From positions 61,546 to 125,545 of IMG/VR virus record IMGVR_UViG_3300049893_002454: DNA of 64,000 nucleotides. One strand, written 5' to 3'. This DNA comes from a virus. This document shows, in pieces, positions 33,418-40,491 of the stretch (positions within the stretch are counted from its first letter, which is position 1; every line of letters starts with the position of its first letter). A model generated the notes under the pieces. That model saw only the letters and a list, made by a program, of their open reading frames with translations, was not told the origin of the DNA and did no database searches. The position numbers and the translations under genes were made by a program.

Positions 33418-34854
33418 ATGAATATGAAAATTGATGAAGTCCTACATGCTTATGCACAAATTCTTAGTGACTTACCTGAACAATCTACACCAGAGCCGCT
33501 ATGGCATGCCACAGTAGATTTTCCAGATACTATCCCGGATCTAGATGTAGCCACTGTCTCATTGGAAACAAATGCATTTGTCTCTACAGCTGCTGATAAA
33601 CAAGAAGTAGAGCTACTTAAAGAAAAGCTGCATCCAGTTAAGATAGAGGATGTTATTGAGCTTGCCCATCCAGAACCAGTATATATTGCTGATGCCATGG
33701 GAGATGGCGGTCTGGTTGAAAATCAAAATGAGTTACATAAGAAGATCGTTGAAATGATCAACAAGTATCCATCGGGGACAGCGGTGCATAAGTATGCTGC
33801 TCTAGTCGAAGATCTTTTATCTGTAGCCAGCCATCTCGATGCAGATGGTCATAGCTCGGCTGCTAATGAATTGGATTCATTGGCTAGCGATATAGCTTCA
33901 GTTATAAAAAAAAAGAATAGTGAGTTAACGAAATCAGCATTTCTTTTCGCTATCCCTGCTGTTGTGAAGGGAGTGGCAGCAATCCTCTCTGCCACTGGTG
34001 CTGCATGGTATGCTTATAAAGGAAAGCAAGATAACCTAGCTGCAGACTTAAAAAAGCTTGGAGATAATGTAGATTCATGGAAAGATGATAGCACATTCGC
34101 CGCATTTAAGACACGCATCTATAAATTACGGGATGCAATAACAAGTATGCAGGGCGCAACTTCAAAATGGATTTCAGACTCCAATGCTTATGCAAGTCAT
34201 AAATCGCCACTAGCATTAAAGGATCTACACGATTCTACTGAGGAACTCAAAAATACGTTTGATGCATATAAGCCGATTAGAGATGAGGTTATTGAAAGTA
34301 AGCTCTCCGGTGGCTGGTTCCCTTTATTTAAATTATATGAGTCAAATGTTATGAGCGGATATAAGGATCTAATGAACTATGCTGCATCGCAAGAGGCGGG
34401 TGCAACTAGAGCAAAGCAGGATCAGGATCCATTTGAATCAAAGGAAATGTTAGACGCTCCTGGTGTAGAAGAGCCTGCAACGTCTAGTAATGCAGATTCT
34501 ACTCCGCTAGACAAATCTTTGACTACTCAAGCACAATTATTTATTAATCAAGCTTATGAGCCGATTGGCCCTGCGCATGGAATCATTGATGACGTGTGGT
34601 ATAGAGGTATTAAGGGAATGGTCGATTCATTAAGATCTCGTCTACAGCGTGCGTCTGCTGTGCAAGATCCTAATACTGCTGCCGAGACTGCAATGCAGTT
34701 AAACATTTCAAGATTTGTAAAGATGAATAATGATGGAAGCTACTCATTACTAGTCAGTGCTTCTGATATAAATAAGATCATAAATCTAACCGAATTAGTA
34801 GAGTCTCAGGCACAAGCAATACGCGCTCAACCACATGAGAGCCTCTTAAAATAG
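33418..34854 (+). CDS. Membrane-segment protein with helical hairpin, 478 aa
   Basis: I chose the ATG at 33418 because GGGTG lies just upstream; the in-frame GTG at 33409 is inside the previous gene. The protein has YPSGTAVHKY, then the hairpin SVASHLDADGHSSAANELDS (about 135-154), then a hydrophobic stretch FLFAIPAVVKGVAAILSATG (about 175-194) that could span a membrane, followed by long helical domains. Hairpin and upstream region relate it to the genes at 29292 and 30141. It is the last gene before a long gap and the decoration gene. An internal virion protein that inserts into membrane is a reasonable guess. Confidence 0.5.
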   Translation: MNMKIDEVLHAYAQILSDLPEQSTPEPLWHATVDFPDTIPDLDVATVSLETNAFVSTAADKQEVELLKEKLHPVKIEDVIELAHPEPVYIADAMGDGGLVENQNELHKKIVEMINKYPSGTAVHKYAALVEDLLSVASHLDADGHSSAANELDSLASDIASVIKKKNSELTKSAFLFAIPAVVKGVAAILSATGAAWYAYKGKQDNLAADLKKLGDNVDSWKDDSTFAAFKTRIYKLRDAITSMQGATSKWISDSNAYASHKSPLALKDLHDSTEELKNTFDAYKPIRDEVIESKLSGGWFPLFKLYESNVMSGYKDLMNYAASQEAGATRAKQDQDPFESKEMLDAPGVEEPATSSNADSTPLDKSLTTQAQLFINQAYEPIGPAHGIIDDVWYRGIKGMVDSLRSRLQRASAVQDPNTAAETAMQLNISRFVKMNNDGSYSLLVSASDINKIINLTELVESQAQAIRAQPHESLLK

Positions 34855-34872
34855 TATCGATATTACTACGAC

Positions 34873-34880
34873 TACTAATA
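34873..34880 (+). promoter_or_regulatory. TACTAATA box, candidate phage promoter
   Basis: TACTAATA followed by AAATAG lies 81 bases before the decoration gene. The same octamer occurs in three other gaps at 40434, 44622 and 56274, each before the first gene of a unit. The shared motif is seen; promoter function is inferred. Confidence 0.35.
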
Positions 34881-34960
34881 AAATAGTAAAAAATCTGACC
34901 TGTTTTTCTGTATCAAGTTGTTTGAGCAGTATAAAACAAAATCCATACAAGGAATAAATC

Positions 34961-35638
34961 ATGGCTCTTTTCCCCATGCAGCCCGGCCTTCAACCGCTGG
35001 GTCATTTCGATTGTCTCGACACTAGCTTAACCAGCGTTACTGGTGGCGAAGTTATGTCACTCACTGCTGTTGCAACCGCCCTCTCTTCTACCGAGAAGGC
35101 TGCTGCAGACGCAACTGACGGCTATCTCTATGATGCCTCAGGCTCTATCACAAATCGCGCTGTTGCTTATTTAGCTGCGGCTGGCGACGTTAACCGCTTT
35201 CTTGCTCTAGCTGATGACGGTCTTGCTGGTTATGGCACCTCTTTCGGCGAATCTATCGGTGTACCGGTAGGCATGTCGACGACTGGAACCAATCTCGGCC
35301 CGCATACCGCCGCAGCTTCAGGTAAGGTAACCCTATGGGATAAGCCTGGTACCTACGAAGTTACAGTTTCTTCGTTGGCCTCAGACTTCGTCTCGACACT
35401 TACATCGGTAGGCCTAACCCCCGGTGCCTCACTTGGTTACAATGCCAGCTCTAAGCTAGCTCATACTGCCTGCTCAGGCGCAGTAGCCAACTCGGGCGTA
35501 GCTACATTTATTGAGTTCTCATCGAGCGGTTCACTCGTCACCACACCACCTAAGTTGGTTGGTACGACTTCCCTCTCGGTGCTCTACCCACGCATTGTAG
35601 TTTCATTCCATGCAGGACACGGGACCCGCGCTCTCTGA
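34961..35638 (+). CDS. Capsid decoration protein candidate
   Basis: The 225-residue protein is rich in Ala, Ser, Thr and Gly and beta-strands, has almost no Lys, and sits alone between a candidate promoter and a strong terminator directly upstream of the major capsid gene. This is where many phages encode a head decoration protein. Its codons are more C-ending than those of neighbouring genes, as in the capsid gene, which suggests high expression. Residues about 9-31 (GLQPLGHFDCLDTSLTSVTG then GEV) recur at the N-terminus of the fibre protein at 52744. The ATG has an AAGGAATAAATC site. Confidence 0.65.
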   Translation: MALFPMQPGLQPLGHFDCLDTSLTSVTGGEVMSLTAVATALSSTEKAAADATDGYLYDASGSITNRAVAYLAAAGDVNRFLALADDGLAGYGTSFGESIGVPVGMSTTGTNLGPHTAAASGKVTLWDKPGTYEVTVSSLASDFVSTLTSVGLTPGASLGYNASSKLAHTACSGAVANSGVATFIEFSSSGSLVTTPPKLVGTTSLSVLYPRIVVSFHAGHGTRAL

Positions 35639-35650
35639 TAGCTGATCTCT

Positions 35651-35683
35651 AATAAGTGGGGCCTAAAAAACCCCACTTATTTT
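35651..35683 (+). terminator. Rho-independent terminator after decoration gene
   Basis: An eleven-base-pair stem AATAAGTGGGG (35651-35661) / CCCCACTTATT (35671-35681) with a nine-base loop ends in TTTT (35680-35683). The A-rich 5' arm could also end transcription from the opposite strand. Confidence 0.85.
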
Positions 35684-35804
35684 ATACTGCAATGCATGCT
35701 GATGCTATATATGGTCGTCCCATAATTGCGGTCTTAAAGCCTCCAGGATAGTATAAGAAGGTTAAGTAAGTGAAAGTAAAAACTATATCTATAGGAGATA
35801 TTCA

Positions 35805-37810
35805 ATGACTACAGGTCTTTTTAATGACAAGGGAGAGCTGAATGCTACATCAGTAGCCGATGCAGTCTCTAACCTTGCCAAGTATGCAAGTGTTATTCAA
35901 AATCATATGAGCTCAAATCAGTCTCTCGCCGGCCGCCCATCCCTCAATGAGCAGCAACGTGACGACATGGTTAAGCGCGCTCTTCAAACAACCGAAGGCA
36001 AGATTGCACTCGGCCAAGCCATGGCTTTGCCGATCCGACGCAACCTTGACTATCAAGGCGTTGCGAGAAAGGCTTTCGTCGTAGATCCTTTGCCAAACGG
36101 CGCCCTTGCCGTTTATGATCGCGACGTCGATGTGGCTGCAGTAGTTGTAGCCAGCAACGGTTCAGCTCCAGAATCACAAGTTCGTGGCGACCGCATAAAC
36201 GTTCCGGAATTTGAAATCGTTTCAAACCCGGTCGTTCGTATCCGTGAAGTCAAGATGCGTCGATTCAATGTGATCGACCGTGCTGTTCAAAAGGCACGCC
36301 AGGAGATCAACTGACCTTGGGTCTCCGTTAAATACCAGGTTATGCTGGAAATCCTCGAAGCTGTTTAGTACCGAATAATCGAGTAATAATCTAAACAGTA
36401 TGGGACAATCAGCAGGGGATAGTTAAATGAAAGTCGAAGATATCCTTTCTTATGAACAGCTTTATGAGCTCTATGTAGTAATTAAACTTTCTGATGCAGA
36501 AATTGCAGAGAAATTTGATTTAACAGTAGGGCAGGTTCACAGACTTAGAAATAAGTATTTGATTAAAGCTATTGAGCCATATGAACGCCATCCTAAGGCA
36601 AAATTAGATGATCAAGAGATTAGCCTAATTATAGGATTGCTTTTGGGCGACGGCCATATGCGTTTAAGAGAAGGCAGGAACACCTACCCGTCTCTTATTA
36701 TTGAGCAGTCAGCTAAGCATAGAGAATATTGCTTTTGGCTGTTTGAAGCACTTAAAGATTGGGTCCCGGATAGAAAAAGGTACCCGCGTCAGGCTCAGCA
36801 TAAGAATAAAGAAAAGATATATCACTCGTACACTTTTAGCACAGTTAGCCACCCAGCATTCTTTCAATTATATAATGCATTTTATAAGAATGGAAGAAAG
36901 ACCCTTGATATACAATATATAGCCAATCACTTTAATGTATTATCACTGGCTGTATGGTTGCAGGATGATGGCTCACTAACTGGAACTTGTAAAAGAAATA
37001 TTCTGTACACTAATTCATTTTCAAGAAGTGATATTAATGGCTTAAGGGATATTTTATTTGATAGGTTTGGGCTAAAAACTTGGATTTCTAAACGCACTAC
37101 AACTACCGAAATTAGTTATGAGATTGCGTTTGATAGAGAATCATCCAAGAAACTTTCAGACATGCTACGACACATCGTTGTACCAAGTATGTTGTACAAG
37201 CTAATCCCCTCAGAGACTACAAATGGTACTGCTACATAGTAGCAGAAGGTATAGTCCGACACTCCGAGCGATTGGAGATTAACAGAGCTGCCAAGCTCAA
37301 GAAGATGCTAACGCATTTGCTGCGCTGGATTTCGCAGCCGACGCCTCCCTTAGTGGTGAAAACACCGCTCAGGACATCGTCGATGGTGGTTTAACCCGTC
37401 GCGATCTCGTTGAGATCTCGACCCAGGTTGATCGCTGGGATCTGGCTACCTCGAAGTTCTTCATGAACATCTTCGAGTTTAACGATATGCGTCTGTGGTC
37501 CTCACAGAACGGCACTGGCGTTGCCGATGTAGATCCGGTTACCCACCGTGAAATCCTCCAAACCGGTCTTTATGGCCGTATCTTTGGAGCGGACATTATC
37601 GTCAGCAAGATGGTTACCCCAGGTACCGTATTTGCTTGCGCTGATGCCGAATTCGTCGGTGTTATGCCAGTACGACAGGACATCGAAATCCTCCCAGCGG
37701 ACGAACCAAAGCGTCTAATGTTAGGATGGGTGGTCTCGGAAATTATCGGCATAGGCGTTGCAAACCCACGCGGTGTTGCAGTAGGCCGTAAGAGCGTAAC
37801 TGTAGGCTGA
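35805..37810 (+). CDS. Major capsid protein, split by a group I intron
   Basis: The gene is join(35805..36307, 37291..37810). The spliced product is 340 residues and forms the icosahedral shell; an HK97 fold is expected. Exon 1 encodes residues 1-167 plus two bases of codon 168, and exon 2 the rest, so the junction reads QEI-QAQEDANAFAALDFAA. Without splicing the frame stops at 36314. Typical capsid features in exon 2 are TGLYGRIFGADIIVSKMVTP, EFVGVMPVRQDIEILPAD and a C-terminal NPRGVAVGRKSV. GGAG lies before the ATG. Codons are unusually C-rich. Fold assignment rests on position, size and sequence style. Confidence 0.85.
36308..37290 (+). ncRNA. Group I intron in the capsid gene
   Basis: The 983-nt self-splicing intron can be placed by pairing. 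P1: exon GGAGAT (36302-36307) pairs with GTCTCC (36321-36326), leaving the expected U-G wobble at the 5' splice site. P10: CTTGG (36316-36320) pairs with the first exon 2 bases CCAAG (37291-37295). The intron ends in G at 37290. Core elements include the helix CTGTTTAG/CTAAACAG (36361-36368 / 36391-36398), AATCAGCAGGGG near 36407-36418 and TATAGTCCGACAC near 37250, close to the usual P7 region. Splicing restores a continuous capsid frame. It hosts a LAGLIDADG gene. Confidence 0.92.
36427..37239 (+). CDS. LAGLIDADG homing endonuclease in the intron
   Basis: The 270-residue protein cuts intronless capsid alleles and so spreads the intron. Two LAGLIDADG motifs are visible: IIGLLLGDGHM (about residues 74-84) and LAVWLQDDGSL (about 176-186); each ends with the acidic residue that binds catalytic metal. 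The N-terminal 55 residues contain a helix-turn-helix (SDAEIAEKFDLTVGQVHRL). GGGG upstream of the ATG within the intron supports translation. It sits within the intron loop, before the conserved 3' core. The protein is full length and the motifs are intact, so the element may be active. Confidence 0.93.
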   Translation: MKVEDILSYEQLYELYVVIKLSDAEIAEKFDLTVGQVHRLRNKYLIKAIEPYERHPKAKLDDQEISLIIGLLLGDGHMRLREGRNTYPSLIIEQSAKHREYCFWLFEALKDWVPDRKRYPRQAQHKNKEKIYHSYTFSTVSHPAFFQLYNAFYKNGRKTLDIQYIANHFNVLSLAVWLQDDGSLTGTCKRNILYTNSFSRSDINGLRDILFDRFGLKTWISKRTTTTEISYEIAFDRESSKKLSDMLRHIVVPSMLYKLIPSETTNGTAT

Positions 37811-37843
37811 TATTGATTTAATGGCGTATTGACGCTATAATCT

Positions 37844-37877
37844 GCCCCGCAGGGTTACCTGCGGGGCTTTTTATTTG
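37844..37877 (+). terminator. Rho-independent terminator after the capsid gene
   Basis: A ten-base-pair perfect stem GCCCCGCAGG (37844-37853) / CCTGCGGGGC (37858-37867) with a four-base loop is followed by TTTTTATTTG. It closes the capsid transcription unit 34 bases after the stop codon. Confidence 0.95.
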
Positions 37878-37930
37878 TAGAAATCACATGGTTTTAAAAT
37901 TTCTCGTCCAAGCCATTGTTACAAGCTCAT

Positions 37931-38995
37931 ATGATCATCATCATGATCGGCATCTACCGAATTTATAACTTAGTCTCCAAACATTCATATATAGGATCAT
38001 CGAAAAATATTTCTTCTCGATGGGATTCTCATAGGCGGGAGCTGAATAGAGGAGTCCATCATTCGAAATATCTACAGGCAGCATGGAATAAATATGGCGA
38101 AGGGAGCTTTGTATTTGAGATCGTAGAGCTATGTGATCAGGACGATTTACGAGATAGAGAGCAGTCGATGATCAATCTGATTAAACCCGAATATAACATC
38201 TCTATGATTGTAGATCTTCCCAATCCTCCTCCGAATAGGCCAATTATCCGTACAAATATACTTACTGGCGAAACTGTTATCTTTGCAACACGCGACCTTG
38301 CCGCTATGGATGGTGACTTCAATGAAGGCAGCATTACCTCATGTTGCCATGGTCATGCATCTAGTCATCGTGGATATTTTTGGAAGTTTGCTGACGGATC
38401 AACTCCAGAATTTAGACCTGTCAATGGCGTATTTAATGTATTGCGTATTGAAATAGATGGATACTCTGTTCAGAAATTTCCCTCTATCAGGAATGCAGAG
38501 ATAAACACTCCTGGTTCCACATATAAGGGCATACATGCCTGTTGCAAAAAGCAGCTAAAGAGTCATGCTGGTTATCGTTGGTGCTTCGATGGGTATCAAC
38601 AAGTTTATGCTAGATCGCCTAGGCGTAAAAGGATATGTAATAGGGCAGTACGTAGAGTTTCAATTGACTCTAATGAAATTTATATCTACAGCAGAGTTTC
38701 TGACGTTAAGAGTGATGGTTATTCTCTTGGCAATGTTATATCTTGCTGTAATGGACATAGAAAGTCGCATAAGAGATGTATTTGGGAGTGGGATGACCAG
38801 ACTACTCCACGCGCATATGAGTCAGAAGAGAAAGGTAAGGGATCTGTTATTGGCACCTCTGTTCATACTGGAGAGATTCGTATTTATCCCAGTATATCTG
38901 CAACTTCTGTAGACGGATTTAGTCCGGGCAAAGTCTCAGCATGCTGTCTTGGAAGAAGAAAAACTCATGGAGGCTACAGATGGCAGAGACAGTAG
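37931..38995 (+). CDS. GIY-YIG homing endonuclease with four NUMOD-like repeats
   Basis: The N-terminus has the GIY-YIG nuclease: IGIYRIYN then KHSYIGSS, then RWDSHRRELN, with a Glu downstream in REQSMINLI-KPEYN. The C-terminal two-thirds holds four repeats ending CC-x(6-10)-SH-x-GY-W: SITSCCHGHASSHRGYFW, GIHACCKKQLKSHAGYRW, NVISCCNGHRKSHKRCIW and KVSACCLGRRKTHGGYRW. These repeats probably read DNA. ATG at 37931 or 37943 are both possible; neither has a strong ribosome binding site. It lies directly after the capsid terminator, so it seems to be a free-standing mobile gene. It overlaps the next gene by 16 bases. Confidence 0.88.
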   Translation: MIIIMIGIYRIYNLVSKHSYIGSSKNISSRWDSHRRELNRGVHHSKYLQAAWNKYGEGSFVFEIVELCDQDDLRDREQSMINLIKPEYNISMIVDLPNPPPNRPIIRTNILTGETVIFATRDLAAMDGDFNEGSITSCCHGHASSHRGYFWKFADGSTPEFRPVNGVFNVLRIEIDGYSVQKFPSIRNAEINTPGSTYKGIHACCKKQLKSHAGYRWCFDGYQQVYARSPRRKRICNRAVRRVSIDSNEIYIYSRVSDVKSDGYSLGNVISCCNGHRKSHKRCIWEWDDQTTPRAYESEEKGKGSVIGTSVHTGEIRIYPSISATSVDGFSPGKVSACCLGRRKTHGGYRWQRQ

Positions 38996-40161
38996 TATGT
39001 CCGATATGCAATAGCAATCATAAATATATTGCGAAACATCTGCAACTAGTACACAGTGATGTATATCGTCAGAATGAAATGCTGTGTATAGAACTCTATA
39101 ATTCAGGTTTAACCGTAGCAGAGATTTCTAAACATCCGGATATTATCTTCAATAATAAAATGACTATAAGTAGGATTCTGCGCCGTTTTATTGACGTAGA
39201 TACTATAGAGCGAGCGCGTCGCCTTCGTGCAGCTACGTCGCTAAGTCGTGCTGGTAGAAAGAAGAAAGCTTTAGCTAATGCGAAGGCGATAGCTTCGAGT
39301 TCTAATAGACATAATGTACTTAATGCTATATCGGATTTAGTTACTCTGGACTCATCTCACATTAGAGAGGTTCAAGAATTTGCAGCTGAGTCTGGATTAG
39401 ATTTTAATCCACGCAATGGTATAATCTCAAAAGATAATAAGATAATACTAATCCTTCCAATCTCAGATATATTCTCAACATACTCTTTTCTTGCCCGTGA
39501 CTTTTATCAACAAGCCATTAGTACCTCAAATCCTCTAATATTATTCTTAGATGAATTGCGATCAAAGAAGGTCCTAATTAGCTCTATGATTGATGCTAGA
39601 ATAGGTAGCGAGAATTTAATCCGCTGCTCGGCCAGGCAGTGTCTAGTTCGACAACTATCATCACAAGAGTCAAGAGCATTTTTTGACAATAACCATATAT
39701 CAGGTCACGTTACCGGCAGCATGTATGTTGGTCTAGAATTTAATAATGAAATTATAGCCGCTATATCTATGCGCAGGCCATTCACTAATCGGTATAGCGG
39801 ATATCTAGAAATTGCTAGATTTGCAGTAAAATCAGGATATATTGTTAGGGGCGCCTTCAGTAAATTACTAAGTAATATCATTAATCAAATAGGTGCGTCA
39901 TATACTCATATATTATCGTACTGTGATTTGCGCTATGGTACTGGAAATGTATATCGTGTGAATGGATTTACTGAAATTGGTCGCACTAAGCCAGATTACT
40001 GCTATACGGACGGTATAAGACGATACCATAGATTTAAGTATCGTGCTGCAGACGGTCGTACTGAACGCGAGATTGCTGAAGCGGCTGGATTGCATAGGTT
40101 ATATGGGGTAGGGTCGATTATATACGAACTGGAGATTCCCGCAGGCAGGAGCCGGACCTAA
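38980..40161 (+). CDS. Zinc-finger protein with Vsr/GNAT-associated C-terminal region
   Basis: I chose ATG 38980 because GGAGG precedes it. The 393-residue protein begins with CPICxxxxxYIAKHLQLVH, a C2H2-like finger, then a helix-turn-helix-like part (TVAEISKHP). Residues about 195-350 (IRCSARQCLVRQL, FFDNNHISGH, EIARFAVKSGYIVRGAFSKL, YCDLRYGTGN-VYRVNGF) match the region that follows Vsr-like nuclease domains in phage homing proteins and has a GNAT-like look. The part just before it (LDELRSKKVLISSMIDARIG) may be a degenerate nuclease core. It is probably a mobile DNA-targeting protein; activity is uncertain. Confidence 0.65.
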   Translation: MAETVVCPICNSNHKYIAKHLQLVHSDVYRQNEMLCIELYNSGLTVAEISKHPDIIFNNKMTISRILRRFIDVDTIERARRLRAATSLSRAGRKKKALANAKAIASSSNRHNVLNAISDLVTLDSSHIREVQEFAAESGLDFNPRNGIISKDNKIILILPISDIFSTYSFLARDFYQQAISTSNPLILFLDELRSKKVLISSMIDARIGSENLIRCSARQCLVRQLSSQESRAFFDNNHISGHVTGSMYVGLEFNNEIIAAISMRRPFTNRYSGYLEIARFAVKSGYIVRGAFSKLLSNIINQIGASYTHILSYCDLRYGTGNVYRVNGFTEIGRTKPDYCYTDGIRRYHRFKYRAADGRTEREIAEAAGLHRLYGVGSIIYELEIPAGRSRT

Positions 40162-40253
40162 TAGTCTTGTGTCGATCTGCAGAATTATATTCTCAGCAAT
40201 GCGATTATTTTAAATTTTCTGTCTATGGTTCATCTGCTAGCAGTATTTTCCAC

Positions 40254-40397
40254 ATGAAGACTTGTCCGCTATGCCATAAGCCGTCATCGCGCATCATTAA
40301 ACACGTTGTAGAAGCTCATCCAGATGAAGCTGCGCACCAAGAGGCTCTTAAAGGGAAGTTGCCTCTGCGGCCGGAGTTTACAAGCTCTGGGGTCTAG
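40254..40397 (+). CDS. Small C2H2-type zinc-finger protein, 47 aa
   Basis: The frame starts at ATG 40254 and encodes MKTCPLCHKPSSRIIKHVVE-AHPDE. The CPxC-x(9)-KH-x(4)-H pattern is the same as at the N-terminus of the upstream 393-residue protein, so it is likely a partial duplicate or a remnant of a second copy. The ribosome binding site is weak and the frame is short. It may be a pseudogene fragment or a small DNA-binding protein. Confidence 0.5.
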   Translation: MKTCPLCHKPSSRIIKHVVEAHPDEAAHQEALKGKLPLRPEFTSSGV

Positions 40398-40433
40398 GTC
40401 ACGCCAAATACGAGATTGCTCTCGACTAAACCA

Positions 40434-40441
40434 TACTAATA
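40434..40441 (+). promoter_or_regulatory. TACTAATA box, candidate phage promoter
   Basis: The octamer, preceded by CCA and followed by TTTAG, lies 51 bases before the first fibre gene. See the same box at 34873, 44622 and 56274. Its use as a promoter is inferred from repeated position. Confidence 0.35.
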
Positions 40442-40491
40442 TTTAGCCATACCAATGCCCTTGTAATATATCATTAGCATTGGAGCGTGGC

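Noticed and set aside
35700-35804. Sigma-70 promoter before the capsid gene
   Set aside because: TTGCGG and TATAAG are present but 20 bases apart, and no TACTAATA box is found, so the match is too weak to list.
35805-36314. Capsid gene as a truncated pseudogene
   Set aside because: The stop at 36314 is inside a well-formed group I intron; splicing restores the frame.
36312-37295. Alternative intron borders (exon 1 ending at 36312, exon 2 at 37296)
   Set aside because: They also keep the frame and end in G, but lose the P1 wobble and P10 pairing that the chosen borders satisfy, and give a less capsid-like junction.
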